NCBI GenBank assembly: GCA_016717145.1 | Contig: JADKGD010000006.1 | Span: forward strand, 1-64,000 | Direction of reading: 5' to 3' | Source: Saprospiraceae bacterium | Lineage (GTDB): Bacteria; Bacteroidota; Bacteroidia; Chitinophagales; Saprospiraceae | Length of the DNA stretch: 64,000 nt | Part shown: positions 48,846 to 57,553 of the stretch, piece after piece | Numbering within the stretch: the first letter of the stretch is position 1 | Layout of the letters: each line of letters begins with the position of its first letter | Notes under the pieces: model-generated | What the model saw: only the letters and a program-made list of their open reading frames with translations | What the model was told of the DNA's origin: nothing | The model's database searches: none | Program-made: the position numbers and the translations under genes

Positions 48846-50402
48846 TTAACTTAAATGATATTCAGGCATGTGCATCATATAGCCTAAAAGCTTTTTCATT
48901 CTATTGATGACTAGTTCCTTTTTGTTTGCATTGCCTGGATCTGCTTTATATGCATTATACATAGTAGCCCAATTTGCAGGTGTCCCTCCTTCAAGCACAA
49001 TTGCACGTAAAACTGTTTTTTGATTCTCAGCTACCGGTTTGCAAAATAAGAGCAGAGAAAATTCATCTATCACGTTGTCAGGGTCAGATGGATTGTCAAA
49101 CTTATCCAAAGACAAAGTGGGATCTATTTTCATTCTATACCCTGAAATTGTATAGCCATTGACCAATGAATCAGTATACCCTTTTCTTCCAGGAAGTGAG
49201 GTAGCATTCAACCAAAGTCTGTAATAACTGGGTTCCTGATAATAAGCTTGCCATCCTGCGACCGAAGGCGCCATAAAGAGCCCCATTTGCATGTTATTTG
49301 AAATCTGGAATAAGCTTGTGGTAACCTTAATTTTGATCAGAGGATCAGAAGGCATGGTCACATTAAAATTATTTATTGTATTTACAAGGAAATCGATGGG
49401 ATTTTTGATAATTGTCCCAATAACGCAGGCGTCATAAAAATGCTCACTTGCCAATAAGGCTTTTAAAGCAGGAGCTATCTCATAGTTATTTGAACGTATG
49501 AGGTTTGCCATCGGAGAAATAATATTCTGCTCAATATCACTGTCAATATTTGAATAAACAAACCATCTGTACAATTTTCTTGATATGAATAAAGCTACTT
49601 CATCTCTTTGAAATATAGTATCAATGACGTTTTTATACTCGTCAGCATTTAAATTAGGAATTGTAGCATTTCCGAACCTTTGAGAAAGTTTTTTGGTTGT
49701 GGTATCGTGACGGTTTGGCACAAATTGGGATCTTAATGGAAGACCCGTTCTGTTGTCTATCCAGCCTGTAAGGGCTTTAGCCATTTCTTTTACGTCTGTT
49801 TCTGTAAAAGTAGTATAGTCTCCGGGGCCTGCTGACGGGCCTTTCCCCAATGTAAATAATTCCATCAACTCCCTGGCAAAATTTTCGTTTGGTGCCTGTT
49901 TTGTGTTGTCACGTCCATTGAGATAAACCAACATGCCTATATCAATTGTAATATCTTTTGTTAATTGTTTGAAGTTACCTAAAGCGTTTTTTCGCAACAA
50001 CTCAATATATTTATACGTGTAGCGGGGATCATTAAGGTCAGCAGTTACAAAATGATTGTGCCAAAACATAGTCATTTTTTCTCTGATATTAGGTCCAAAC
50101 CCGAGCATCCAGTCAAAAGACCACGAACGTAAGGACACATTTCTATAGCCATTAACGCCTGCAGAAGTGCCTTTATCTACCCAGGTTTCGCCAATCGGAA
50201 CATCAGGATCTGAATCTGATGTAAGGTTAATCGGCGGTGGCGGCTCATTCAACGGTTGAAAAATCAAATCAATACATTCATCAATTGTTTTGGAACCATA
50301 AAGTTTGATGGTTTCTATATTTGAACCAAAAGTCGTCCTTCGAAGCAGATGTGCGGCTTCATACCTGGTCCAGATTCCTGAGTATTTGTTGAGTGATGAC
50401 AT
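48846..50402 (-). CDS. DUF1800 family protein
   Basis: A 518-residue protein of the DUF1800 family. Diagnostic segments are AAHLLRRTTFG near the N-terminus, MFWHNHFVTA, NENFARELMELFTLG, EMAKALTGW and GWQAYYQEPSYYRLW. The family has no known reaction. Unlike its partner it has neither a signal peptide nor a sorting domain that I can see, although the start MSSLNKYSGIWTRYEA may hide an upstream extension. The pair is likely one transcript. Confidence 0.9.
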   Translation of the reverse strand: MSSLNKYSGIWTRYEAAHLLRRTTFGSNIETIKLYGSKTIDECIDLIFQPLNEPPPPINLTSDSDPDVPIGETWVDKGTSAGVNGYRNVSLRSWSFDWMLGFGPNIREKMTMFWHNHFVTADLNDPRYTYKYIELLRKNALGNFKQLTKDITIDIGMLVYLNGRDNTKQAPNENFARELMELFTLGKGPSAGPGDYTTFTETDVKEMAKALTGWIDNRTGLPLRSQFVPNRHDTTTKKLSQRFGNATIPNLNADEYKNVIDTIFQRDEVALFISRKLYRWFVYSNIDSDIEQNIISPMANLIRSNNYEIAPALKALLASEHFYDACVIGTIIKNPIDFLVNTINNFNVTMPSDPLIKIKVTTSLFQISNNMQMGLFMAPSVAGWQAYYQEPSYYRLWLNATSLPGRKGYTDSLVNGYTISGYRMKIDPTLSLDKFDNPSDPDNVIDEFSLLLFCKPVAENQKTVLRAIVLEGGTPANWATMYNAYKADPGNANKKELVINRMKKLLGYMMHMPEYHLS

Positions 50403-50611
50403 ACGCTTTTTGTTTTATCCTTTGATTATTTGAAATTTTAATATACCTGGTATTAAGAAAACTTTTCGGTATTGGACTGCAATATATACAAAAGGTTTAA
50501 TAAATAATATGCTGAAAAATACTTTCGTATATGATATGGTGATAAGGCTTCACATCAATATTTGTACTCATAAAATTATAATATAATATTATTTTATTTT
50601 AAAATAAATTC

Positions 50612-50619
50612 TAATTTTG
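50612..50619 (+). promoter_or_regulatory. -7 box of the tetR-efflux operon
   Basis: TAATTTTG matches TAnnTTTG and lies 38 bases before the tetR start, immediately upstream of a dyad (50622-50637). No TTG is at -33. Confidence 0.5.
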
Positions 50620-50621
50620 CA

Positions 50622-50655
50622 TTAACCAAATAGTTAAATTAAATAGTTAGTTAAA
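50622..50655 (+). promoter_or_regulatory. Probable TetR operator
   Basis: Between the -7 box and the tetR start lies a perfect dyad TTAAC-N6-GTTAA (50622-50637), and AAATAGTTA occurs as a direct repeat (50628-50636 and 50641-50649). Overlap with the transcription start suggests the repressor controls its own operon. Inference from position and symmetry only. Confidence 0.5.
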
Positions 50656-50656
50656 T

Positions 50657-51265
50657 ATGATTGAATTTTCTGCACAGGAAAGAATTAAGTTGGCCGCAGC
50701 AAAAATATTTACCCATCGTGGGTTGGAAGGGGCAAGAATGCAGGATATAGCTGACGAAGCAAAGATCAATAAAGCCATGTTACATTATTACTTCAAAAAT
50801 AAACAACATCTTTTTGAGCTTATTTTTCAAGAAAAATTATATAAAGTTTTTGGCGCTTTGAATAGTTTATTTTCCGACGAATTTAGTTTTGAAGATAGAT
50901 TAAGACATTTTGTAGCAAAAGAAATAGACATAATTTCCGAATTTCCTGCTTTACCTTTATTTATCTTATTGGAGGCTCGAAAAAACCCCGGCATACTTCA
51001 GGAAAATTTTAAAAATTTTCCTTTAAAAGAAATTAGAATTAAATTTTCAGAAGTCATCAAAAATGAATCCGATAAAGGTAACATCATACCAATAAAAATG
51101 GAAGAGTTATTGATGAATATCATGTCTTTATGTGTCTACCCTATCGTAGCTGAGCCAATGTTCAGATTTGTTTTTGATATGGATGAAGTAGCGTATAAAA
51201 AATTAATTAAACTAAGAAAAATTACTGTTTCAGATATGATTATTAATAGTTTAAAAATTAAATAA
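50657..51265 (+). CDS. TetR/AcrR-family transcriptional repressor
   Basis: A 202-residue one-component repressor. The N-terminal helix-turn-helix is clear: IKLAAAKIFTHRGLEGARM, DIADEAKINKAMLHYYFKNK and HLFELIFQEKL. The C-terminal domain is the variable ligand-binding part. It is first in a co-directional unit with the TolC-like, HlyD-like and ABC genes, 9 bases before the next gene. This resembles the E. coli cecR(ybiH)-ybhGFSR arrangement. It most likely represses the efflux operon until it binds a drug or metabolite. Confidence 0.9.
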   Translation: MIEFSAQERIKLAAAKIFTHRGLEGARMQDIADEAKINKAMLHYYFKNKQHLFELIFQEKLYKVFGALNSLFSDEFSFEDRLRHFVAKEIDIISEFPALPLFILLEARKNPGILQENFKNFPLKEIRIKFSEVIKNESDKGNIIPIKMEELLMNIMSLCVYPIVAEPMFRFVFDMDEVAYKKLIKLRKITVSDMIINSLKIK

Positions 51266-51274
51266 TAGGATAAT

Positions 51275-52564
51275 ATGTTTTATTCAAAACTTCGTGCTAT
51301 AATTTTACTTGTTTTAATATTGTGCTATAGTCCTTCAATTTTTGCCCAAGAGAATTACAACTTGGCTTTGGCATTGAAGGATGCCAATCAAAATACGCCT
51401 TCTTCCCTTTTACAAGACATTCTTATTTCAGAAAATGTATTGCAACAAAAAAATTTTAATTCGAAATATCTACCTCAAATCTCGATTTCAGGTCAGGCTA
51501 CTTATCAATCCGAAACATCAGGACTCGACATCAATCTGCCTGGTATAAATATCAACAGGTTATCTAAAGACCAATACAAAGCTCAACTTGAAGCCAACCA
51601 ATTGCTTTTTGACGGAGGTGCTATCAATCTTCAGAAAAAAATAAAATCAACATCATCCGGGATAGAAACATTAAATGCTGAACTCGATATGGAACAAGTC
51701 AGAGAACAGATTATTCATATTTATTTTAGCATTCTTGAAATTGATGCACGAATAGGTTTATTAAAATACAAACGTCAGGATATCACATCAATGCTCGATA
51801 AAATGGACGCCGCTGTCAAAAACGGTACCCACTTAAAATCTGATTGGAAAAATATGGTTGTTGAAAAGTTAAATCTTGATCAATATGACATTGAACTTCT
51901 TGCTATAAAAGAAAATCAAATAAAAATTCTGAACATTCTCACTGGCAATAAACTGAATGTTAATACCAATTTTGAACTCCCCGCGGAAATACAATCGGGA
52001 AAAACAAATTTTTCTGCAAAACCTATGATGCGTCTGATTGATTTGCAAAAAATAAATCTAAACAATACAAAAGAATTGGATCTAGCGTTGAGTAGGCCCA
52101 AAGCATCACTATTTTTACAGCTGGGATATGGCAAACCAGGTCTCAATTTTTTAAAAAACGAATTTGAACCTTACTATCTGGGTGGGTTTAGAGTCCAATG
52201 GAGTTTGTCTAATCTGTATACAAAATCAAAAGACAATCAGATAAATAAATTAGGCAACCTAAAAGTAGAAATAAAACAAAAAAATTATCAGCAATTATTG
52301 GATACAAAAATAGCAGGCTATGAAACCGAGGTTGATAAATTGACTCGATTAATCAAAAAGGATCGCGAAATCATTCAATTAAGGGAAGAAATAAAAAACA
52401 TCTTTTCTACTCAACTGGAAAATGGCAGCATTACATCTACAGACTACCTTATCAAACTAAATGATGAAAATGAATCAAAAATTAACAGCGAAGTCCACAA
52501 TATTCAATTTATAAAAGCACAGTACCTCTTACAATTACATTCAGGTCAATATTTAAGTCATTAA
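51275..52564 (+). CDS. TolC-like outer-membrane efflux protein
   Basis: A 429-residue protein with a signal peptide (ending near IFAQENYNLA) and the long coiled helices of an outer-membrane efflux channel: PQISISGQATYQSE, YKAQLEANQLLFDGG, and the C-terminal ENGSITSTDYLIKLNDENES with the family's conserved repeated helix. It supplies the outer-membrane duct for the downstream inner-membrane exporter. Confidence 0.88.
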   Translation: MFYSKLRAIILLVLILCYSPSIFAQENYNLALALKDANQNTPSSLLQDILISENVLQQKNFNSKYLPQISISGQATYQSETSGLDINLPGININRLSKDQYKAQLEANQLLFDGGAINLQKKIKSTSSGIETLNAELDMEQVREQIIHIYFSILEIDARIGLLKYKRQDITSMLDKMDAAVKNGTHLKSDWKNMVVEKLNLDQYDIELLAIKENQIKILNILTGNKLNVNTNFELPAEIQSGKTNFSAKPMMRLIDLQKINLNNTKELDLALSRPKASLFLQLGYGKPGLNFLKNEFEPYYLGGFRVQWSLSNLYTKSKDNQINKLGNLKVEIKQKNYQQLLDTKIAGYETEVDKLTRLIKKDREIIQLREEIKNIFSTQLENGSITSTDYLIKLNDENESKINSEVHNIQFIKAQYLLQLHSGQYLSH

Positions 52565-52588
52565 TAAAACATAGAAATAGCCAATATC

Positions 52589-53617
52589 ATGTTAAGATAT
52601 CCAAAAGAAAAAAGAAGTCAGGACCATTTTTTAATCCTTATGAACTTTATATTTATGCTGTCAATTTCTTGCAGTACAAAAGACGTAACTTATGACGCAA
52701 CCGGGACTTTTGAAGCATCCGAAATCATCGTTTCAGCAGAAACTTCAGGCAAAATCCTTCAATTTAAAAAAGTAGAGGGCGATTCTCTTTTTAAGGACGA
52801 ACAAACGGTAAGCATTGACGGGACAAATATAATGTTACAAAAAGATCAGGCAGAATCTAGTGTATCTGCCATCGCACTTAAACAAAATAGTGCCTCGCCA
52901 CAAATAAATATTTTAACGCAACAACTAAAAGTAGCAGAATCTCAAATATCAGCTTTATCCTCTCAATACAAAGTACTGCAAAAAGAACAGGTAAGAATTA
53001 ATAATTTATTTAAATCAGATGCAGCAACCGAACAACAATATGACGATATCAATGGGAAAATTGAAGTTATGCAAAGACAAATTGCAACGGCAGAAAATCA
53101 AAAAACGGTCATAAAATCACAAATAACCGCTGCAAAAGAGCAGATTTTTATTCAAAACAGGGGTATAAATAGTGAAAAAGTACCTTTAGAAAAAAGAGTT
53201 GCCATTCTGGATGATCAACTCAAAAAAACTGTCGTAGTCAATCCTTTCAATGGCACACTATTAACCAAGTATGCCTTTGAGGGTGAGTTTATCTCAATGG
53301 GTAAACCCCTTTACAAATTGGCAGACTTATCACTCATGACGTTGCGGGCATATGTAACCGGGGATCAATTACCACGATTAAAAATTGGCCAGAAAGTTAG
53401 AGTGTTTTTAGACAATGGAAGTGAAGCATATTCATCTTATCCCGGATCAATTGTGTCAATAGCCTCTAAAGCAGAATTCACCCCAAAGTCAATTCAAACC
53501 AAAGACGAGAGGGCAAACCTCGTTTATTCAGTAAAAATAAATGTAAAAAATGATGGCTTTATAAAAATTGGAATGTATGGTGAAGTTTCATTTGACGTTA
53601 CAAAAGATAAGGAATGA
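52589..53617 (+). CDS. HlyD/AcrA-type periplasmic adaptor
   Basis: A 342-residue membrane-fusion protein. The N-terminus has a hydrophobic helix ending in SISCSTKD, a possible lipobox. The biotinyl-lipoyl halves are split by a long coiled hairpin (SQISALSSQYKVLQKEQVRI; AATEQQYDDINGKIEVMQRQ), followed by PFNGTLLTKYAFEGEFISMG and a beta-barrel domain. It bridges the ABC permeases and the TolC-like channel, like YbhG. The last codons overlap the next gene start by an ATGA arrangement. Confidence 0.88.
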   Translation: MLRYPKEKRSQDHFLILMNFIFMLSISCSTKDVTYDATGTFEASEIIVSAETSGKILQFKKVEGDSLFKDEQTVSIDGTNIMLQKDQAESSVSAIALKQNSASPQINILTQQLKVAESQISALSSQYKVLQKEQVRINNLFKSDAATEQQYDDINGKIEVMQRQIATAENQKTVIKSQITAAKEQIFIQNRGINSEKVPLEKRVAILDDQLKKTVVVNPFNGTLLTKYAFEGEFISMGKPLYKLADLSLMTLRAYVTGDQLPRLKIGQKVRVFLDNGSEAYSSYPGSIVSIASKAEFTPKSIQTKDERANLVYSVKINVKNDGFIKIGMYGEVSFDVTKDKE

Positions 53618-54537
53618 TTTCAATTTCTAACATTAGTAAATCCTTTGGCAAAAAAAATGAAATCTGTGCCTTGAATGATATAAGTCTCCATGTTTCAAAA
53701 GGGGAACTTTTTGGACTTATTGGCCCTGATGGCGCGGGAAAAACTACCTTATTCAGAATCCTAACTTCACTAATGATACCTGATTCAGGCAAAGCTTCAG
53801 TGGCGGGCTTTGACGTAGTATCTGATTATAGAAACCTAAGAAAAATATTGGGATATATGCCCGGTAAATTTTCACTTTATCAGGATCTTACCGTAGCTGA
53901 AAATCTGCAATTTTATGCTAGCATTTTTAATACGTCGATCGAAGAGAATTACCACTTAATTAAAGATATATATATACATTTGGAGCCTTTTAAAACACGC
54001 AAAGCTGGAGCGCTTTCAGGCGGCATGAAACAAAAATTAGCGCTTTGTTGTGCACTGATACACAAGCCAAAAGTACTATTTCTGGACGAACCTACCACAG
54101 GTGTAGATGTAGTATCCAGGAAAGAGTTTTGGCAAATGCTCCAAAAACTTAAAAATGAAGACATTACAATTTTTGTTTCTACACCTTATATGGATGAAGC
54201 AGCGAAATGCGATCATATAGCGCTTATTCAGAATGGTAAAATTCTCTCCACAAATACTCCTGAAGGAATGATACATAATTTTAACTATGTCATGATGGCC
54301 ATAAAGACTGATCAAATGAATAAAGCTCGTTTTGATCTGTTACATTCTCAGGCAATATTGGATTGTTATTCATTTGGAGAATTCCTGCATGTAAAACTAT
54401 CTAAAGTCAGTCAGAATCCGCCATATTTTGTTAATTTTTTGAATACCAAAGGACATCAAAATATTGAAGTAAAAATAATAGCCCCTACCATTGAAGACTG
54501 TTTTATGGATTTGATGGACACACCACAAAACAACTGA
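53614..54537 (+). CDS. ABC exporter ATPase 1
   Basis: A 307-residue ABC ATPase. Walker A GPDGAGKTT, signature ALSGGMKQKLAL, Walker B VLFLDEPTTGVD and a His-to-Tyr switch (STPYMDEA where ABC proteins normally have THxMDEA) are visible. The extra C-terminal ~60 residues are typical of ABC-2 exporters. With ATPase 2 and the two permeases it forms a heterodimeric exporter, like half of YbhF. The switch histidine replaced by tyrosine suggests this site may be less active than that of the partner. Confidence 0.88.
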   Translation: MISISNISKSFGKKNEICALNDISLHVSKGELFGLIGPDGAGKTTLFRILTSLMIPDSGKASVAGFDVVSDYRNLRKILGYMPGKFSLYQDLTVAENLQFYASIFNTSIEENYHLIKDIYIHLEPFKTRKAGALSGGMKQKLALCCALIHKPKVLFLDEPTTGVDVVSRKEFWQMLQKLKNEDITIFVSTPYMDEAAKCDHIALIQNGKILSTNTPEGMIHNFNYVMMAIKTDQMNKARFDLLHSQAILDCYSFGEFLHVKLSKVSQNPPYFVNFLNTKGHQNIEVKIIAPTIEDCFMDLMDTPQNN

Positions 54538-54549
54538 TTTTATATAAAA

Positions 54550-55296
54550 ATGAATCAAAAGATCTCCATAACAGCGGATAAACTTTCAAAAACATTTGGC
54601 GATTTCAAAGCAGTCGATGACATTAGTTTTAATGTTGAAGAAGGAGAAATATTTGGATTCCTGGGTGCAAATGGTGCTGGAAAAACTACCGCAATGAGAA
54701 TGCTGACAGGACTGAGTAAACCGACATCAGGTAGCGCAACAGTAGCAGGATATGACGTATATACTGATGCTGAACGTATCAAAAAAAATATTGGTTACAT
54801 GAGTCAAAAATTTTCCTTGTATCAGGATTTAAAGGTCAAAGAAAATATAGAATTTTATGGCGGGATTTACGGTCTGGATATGAAACAAATTAATATTAAA
54901 TCTCGCCAGCTTCTTGAAAAATTGGGTATGGAAAAAGAAGCTAATGTTATGGTAGGGGAATTACCACTGGGATGGAAACAAAAGCTTGCCTTCTCTATTG
55001 CCATATTACATAACCCTAAAATCGTATTTCTGGATGAACCAACCGGTGGTGTAGATCCTGTAACCAGGCGTCAATTCTGGAACCTTATTTACGAAGCATC
55101 CGAAAATGGCATTACCATTTTTGTTACAACCCATTATATGGACGAAGCCGAATATTGTAATCGTGTCGCCATCATGGTAGATGGCAAAATAGAAGCAATG
55201 GATACTCCCTCAAAGCTGAAATCAAACTTTAATACCGATTCTATGGATGATGTATTTTATAAATTGGCAAGAAAGGCTACACGAATAGACAATTAA
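54550..55296 (+). CDS. ABC exporter ATPase 2
   Basis: A 248-residue ABC ATPase. Walker A GANGAGKTT, a divergent signature (GELPLGWKQKLAF, lacking LSGGQ), Walker B VFLDEPTGGVD and a canonical switch (TTHYMDEA) are visible. The signature glycines are replaced while the switch histidine is kept, opposite to ATPase 1, so the two likely form an asymmetric pair. Confidence 0.88.
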   Translation: MNQKISITADKLSKTFGDFKAVDDISFNVEEGEIFGFLGANGAGKTTAMRMLTGLSKPTSGSATVAGYDVYTDAERIKKNIGYMSQKFSLYQDLKVKENIEFYGGIYGLDMKQINIKSRQLLEKLGMEKEANVMVGELPLGWKQKLAFSIAILHNPKIVFLDEPTGGVDPVTRRQFWNLIYEASENGITIFVTTHYMDEAEYCNRVAIMVDGKIEAMDTPSKLKSNFNTDSMDDVFYKLARKATRIDN

Positions 55297-55310
55297 TATA
55301 ATAAAATGAT

Positions 55311-56417
55311 ATGAATCAATTATGGGCGTTTGTCAGAAAGGAGATTTACCACATCACAAGAGACAGAAAGACACTTTTGATTCTTTTTGGTTTGCCGATT
55401 GTACAAATTTTACTGTTTGGATTTGCACTTTCCAATGAGGTAAAAAACACAACTGTTTATATATGTAATATGTCAAAGGACGAATTAAGTATGTGCCTTC
55501 AATCACAAATACACGCCAGTAAGTATTTTGATATTGTCGGCTCAACTGATAACCCTGGTGATAGTGACGAAATCCTGAGATCGGGTAAAGCGAAGTTGGT
55601 GATCATCATTCCGTCCGAACTTTCACAAGACCTTAACCATCAGAAAGCAACTACGATTCAAATGATAACTGATGCTACAAACCCCAATTTGGCTTCAACG
55701 GTACAAACCTATTTGACGGCTATAATAAGAGATTTCAGAAATGATACTTATGGCAATCTGGAGCTACCCTACACTATTGAAGTAAAAACAAGAATGCTTT
55801 ATAACCCGCAGTTAAAAAGTTCATACACCTTGGTCCCCGGTGTAATCGCAATGGTTTTAATGATAATTTGCACATTGATGACCTCAGTATCTATTGTTAA
55901 AGAAAAGGAATTGGGCAACATGGAAATGCTTCTGGTTTCTCCTATGAATCCACTGATAATTTTAATTGCCAAAGCAATACCTTATTTGGTTCTTAGCTTA
56001 TTAATCATTTCAGTCGTTTTAGGTTTAAGTGTGACGCTGCTTGAAGTTCCTATCCGTGGAAATATATTTCTATTCTACGGCGTAAGTTTTATTTTTATTT
56101 TAGCTTCTCTATCTTTAGGTTTAGTAATTTCCACTATTACTAATTCTCAACAAGTTGCCATGATGATTTCTTTGCTTGGCTTAATGCTTCCCACGATTAT
56201 GTTTGGTGGTTTTTTATTTCCGATCCAAAACATGCCTCTTCCTTTACAGATATTATCCAATATAGTGCCGGCTAAATGGTTTTATTATTGTATCAACTCA
56301 ATCATGATTAAAGGGGTAGGCATATCGTCCATTTATAAAGAGGTATTGATTTTGGTCGCATATTGTTTGGTTTTTTTAACAATTAGCTACAGAAAATTTA
56401 ATATCAGGCTATCATGA
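55311..56417 (+). CDS. ABC-2 family permease 1
   Basis: A 368-residue inner-membrane protein. One N-terminal transmembrane helix is followed by a large periplasmic domain and five C-terminal helices, the YbhS/YbhR layout: KEIYHITRDRKTLLILFGLP, VTATNPNLASTVQTYL (as TDATNPNLASTVQTYL) and LGNMEMLLVSPMNPLIILIAK. It pairs with the next gene. Overlaps it by an ATGA arrangement. Confidence 0.9.
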   Translation: MNQLWAFVRKEIYHITRDRKTLLILFGLPIVQILLFGFALSNEVKNTTVYICNMSKDELSMCLQSQIHASKYFDIVGSTDNPGDSDEILRSGKAKLVIIIPSELSQDLNHQKATTIQMITDATNPNLASTVQTYLTAIIRDFRNDTYGNLELPYTIEVKTRMLYNPQLKSSYTLVPGVIAMVLMIICTLMTSVSIVKEKELGNMEMLLVSPMNPLIILIAKAIPYLVLSLLIISVVLGLSVTLLEVPIRGNIFLFYGVSFIFILASLSLGLVISTITNSQQVAMMISLLGLMLPTIMFGGFLFPIQNMPLPLQILSNIVPAKWFYYCINSIMIKGVGISSIYKEVLILVAYCLVFLTISYRKFNIRLS

Positions 56418-57532
56418 AAACATTCATTTTTATATTAAAAAAAGAATTTCGTCAGATATTCAGAAATCCAGCCATCCTGAGATTAATTTTTATCATGCCG
56501 GTAATGCAACTCCTATTGCTTCCGTTTGCTGCTGACTATGAAGTAAAAAATATTCATATTGGCATTATTGACCATGATCATTCTGATTATTCCAGAGAAT
56601 TGATTTCCAAAATTGAATCCTCATCGTATTTTAAATTGACAGGATATGGAACTAATTTTAAAGAAGGTTTAAAATGGATAGAAAATGACATTTCCGATTT
56701 GATCATCGAAATTCCTTCATCATTTGAATCAACCTTAGTAAGGGAAAATAAAGCAGAATTACTTATTGCTGTAAATGCGGTCAATGGAACAAGAGGCAAT
56801 CTTGGAGCGGCTTATACATTAGGTATAATCCGGCAATACAATAGCAATATAAGGGCCAATTGGTTTCAAATGCCTACTTTTAATCCGGAACCTATAATTG
56901 ACATCACCTATAGCAATCTGTACAATCCCCATAGTAATTATCAGCGTTTTATGGTACCCGGCATTCTTGCAGTTTTATTAACAATGGTAGGCGGCTTCCT
57001 TTCTGCACTAAACATTGTTAAGGAAAAAGAAATCGGTACCATTGAGCAACTCAATGTATCTCCTATAAAAAAACATCAGTTCATACTTGGGAAACTTATT
57101 CCTTTTTGGATTTTGGGTTCTATCATTTTGACTGTAGGTCTAGTTGTTCGTTATGTCATACACGGTATTGTACCAGGATCAAATATTGGTCTTCTTTATC
57201 TTTTTTCCGGTGTTTATCTGTTGGCTATTTTAGGTTTCGGCTTATTACTTTCAAACTTCACAAATACGCAACAACAAGCTATGATGGTGGCTTTCTTTTT
57301 TATGCTCATCTTCATATTACTTAGTGGTTTATACACACCTATAGAAAGTATGCCATTGTGGGCTCAAACTTTAGCTTGGTGCAATCCCGTTTCTTATATG
57401 GTGGAAGTTATGAGAAGTGTCTTGCTAAAAGGAGCCCATTTTAAGGATATTCTACCTCAACTCAAAGTGATTGGAAGCCTTGGATTAATCCTCAATTTAT
57501 TGGCAATATACACTTACAATAAACGCAATTAA
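56414..57532 (+). CDS. ABC-2 family permease 2
   Basis: A 372-residue paralogue of the previous gene, with KKEFRQIFRNPAILRLIFIM, the periplasmic domain and the IGTIEQLNVSPIKKHQFILGK coupling helix. Last gene of the six-gene efflux operon. Together the products make a YbhGFSR-type exporter for drugs or lipids; the substrate is unknown. Confidence 0.9.
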   Translation: MKTFIFILKKEFRQIFRNPAILRLIFIMPVMQLLLLPFAADYEVKNIHIGIIDHDHSDYSRELISKIESSSYFKLTGYGTNFKEGLKWIENDISDLIIEIPSSFESTLVRENKAELLIAVNAVNGTRGNLGAAYTLGIIRQYNSNIRANWFQMPTFNPEPIIDITYSNLYNPHSNYQRFMVPGILAVLLTMVGGFLSALNIVKEKEIGTIEQLNVSPIKKHQFILGKLIPFWILGSIILTVGLVVRYVIHGIVPGSNIGLLYLFSGVYLLAILGFGLLLSNFTNTQQQAMMVAFFFMLIFILLSGLYTPIESMPLWAQTLAWCNPVSYMVEVMRSVLLKGAHFKDILPQLKVIGSLGLILNLLAIYTYNKRN

Positions 57533-57553
57533 TAGCATTAGTAAGATAAAACC

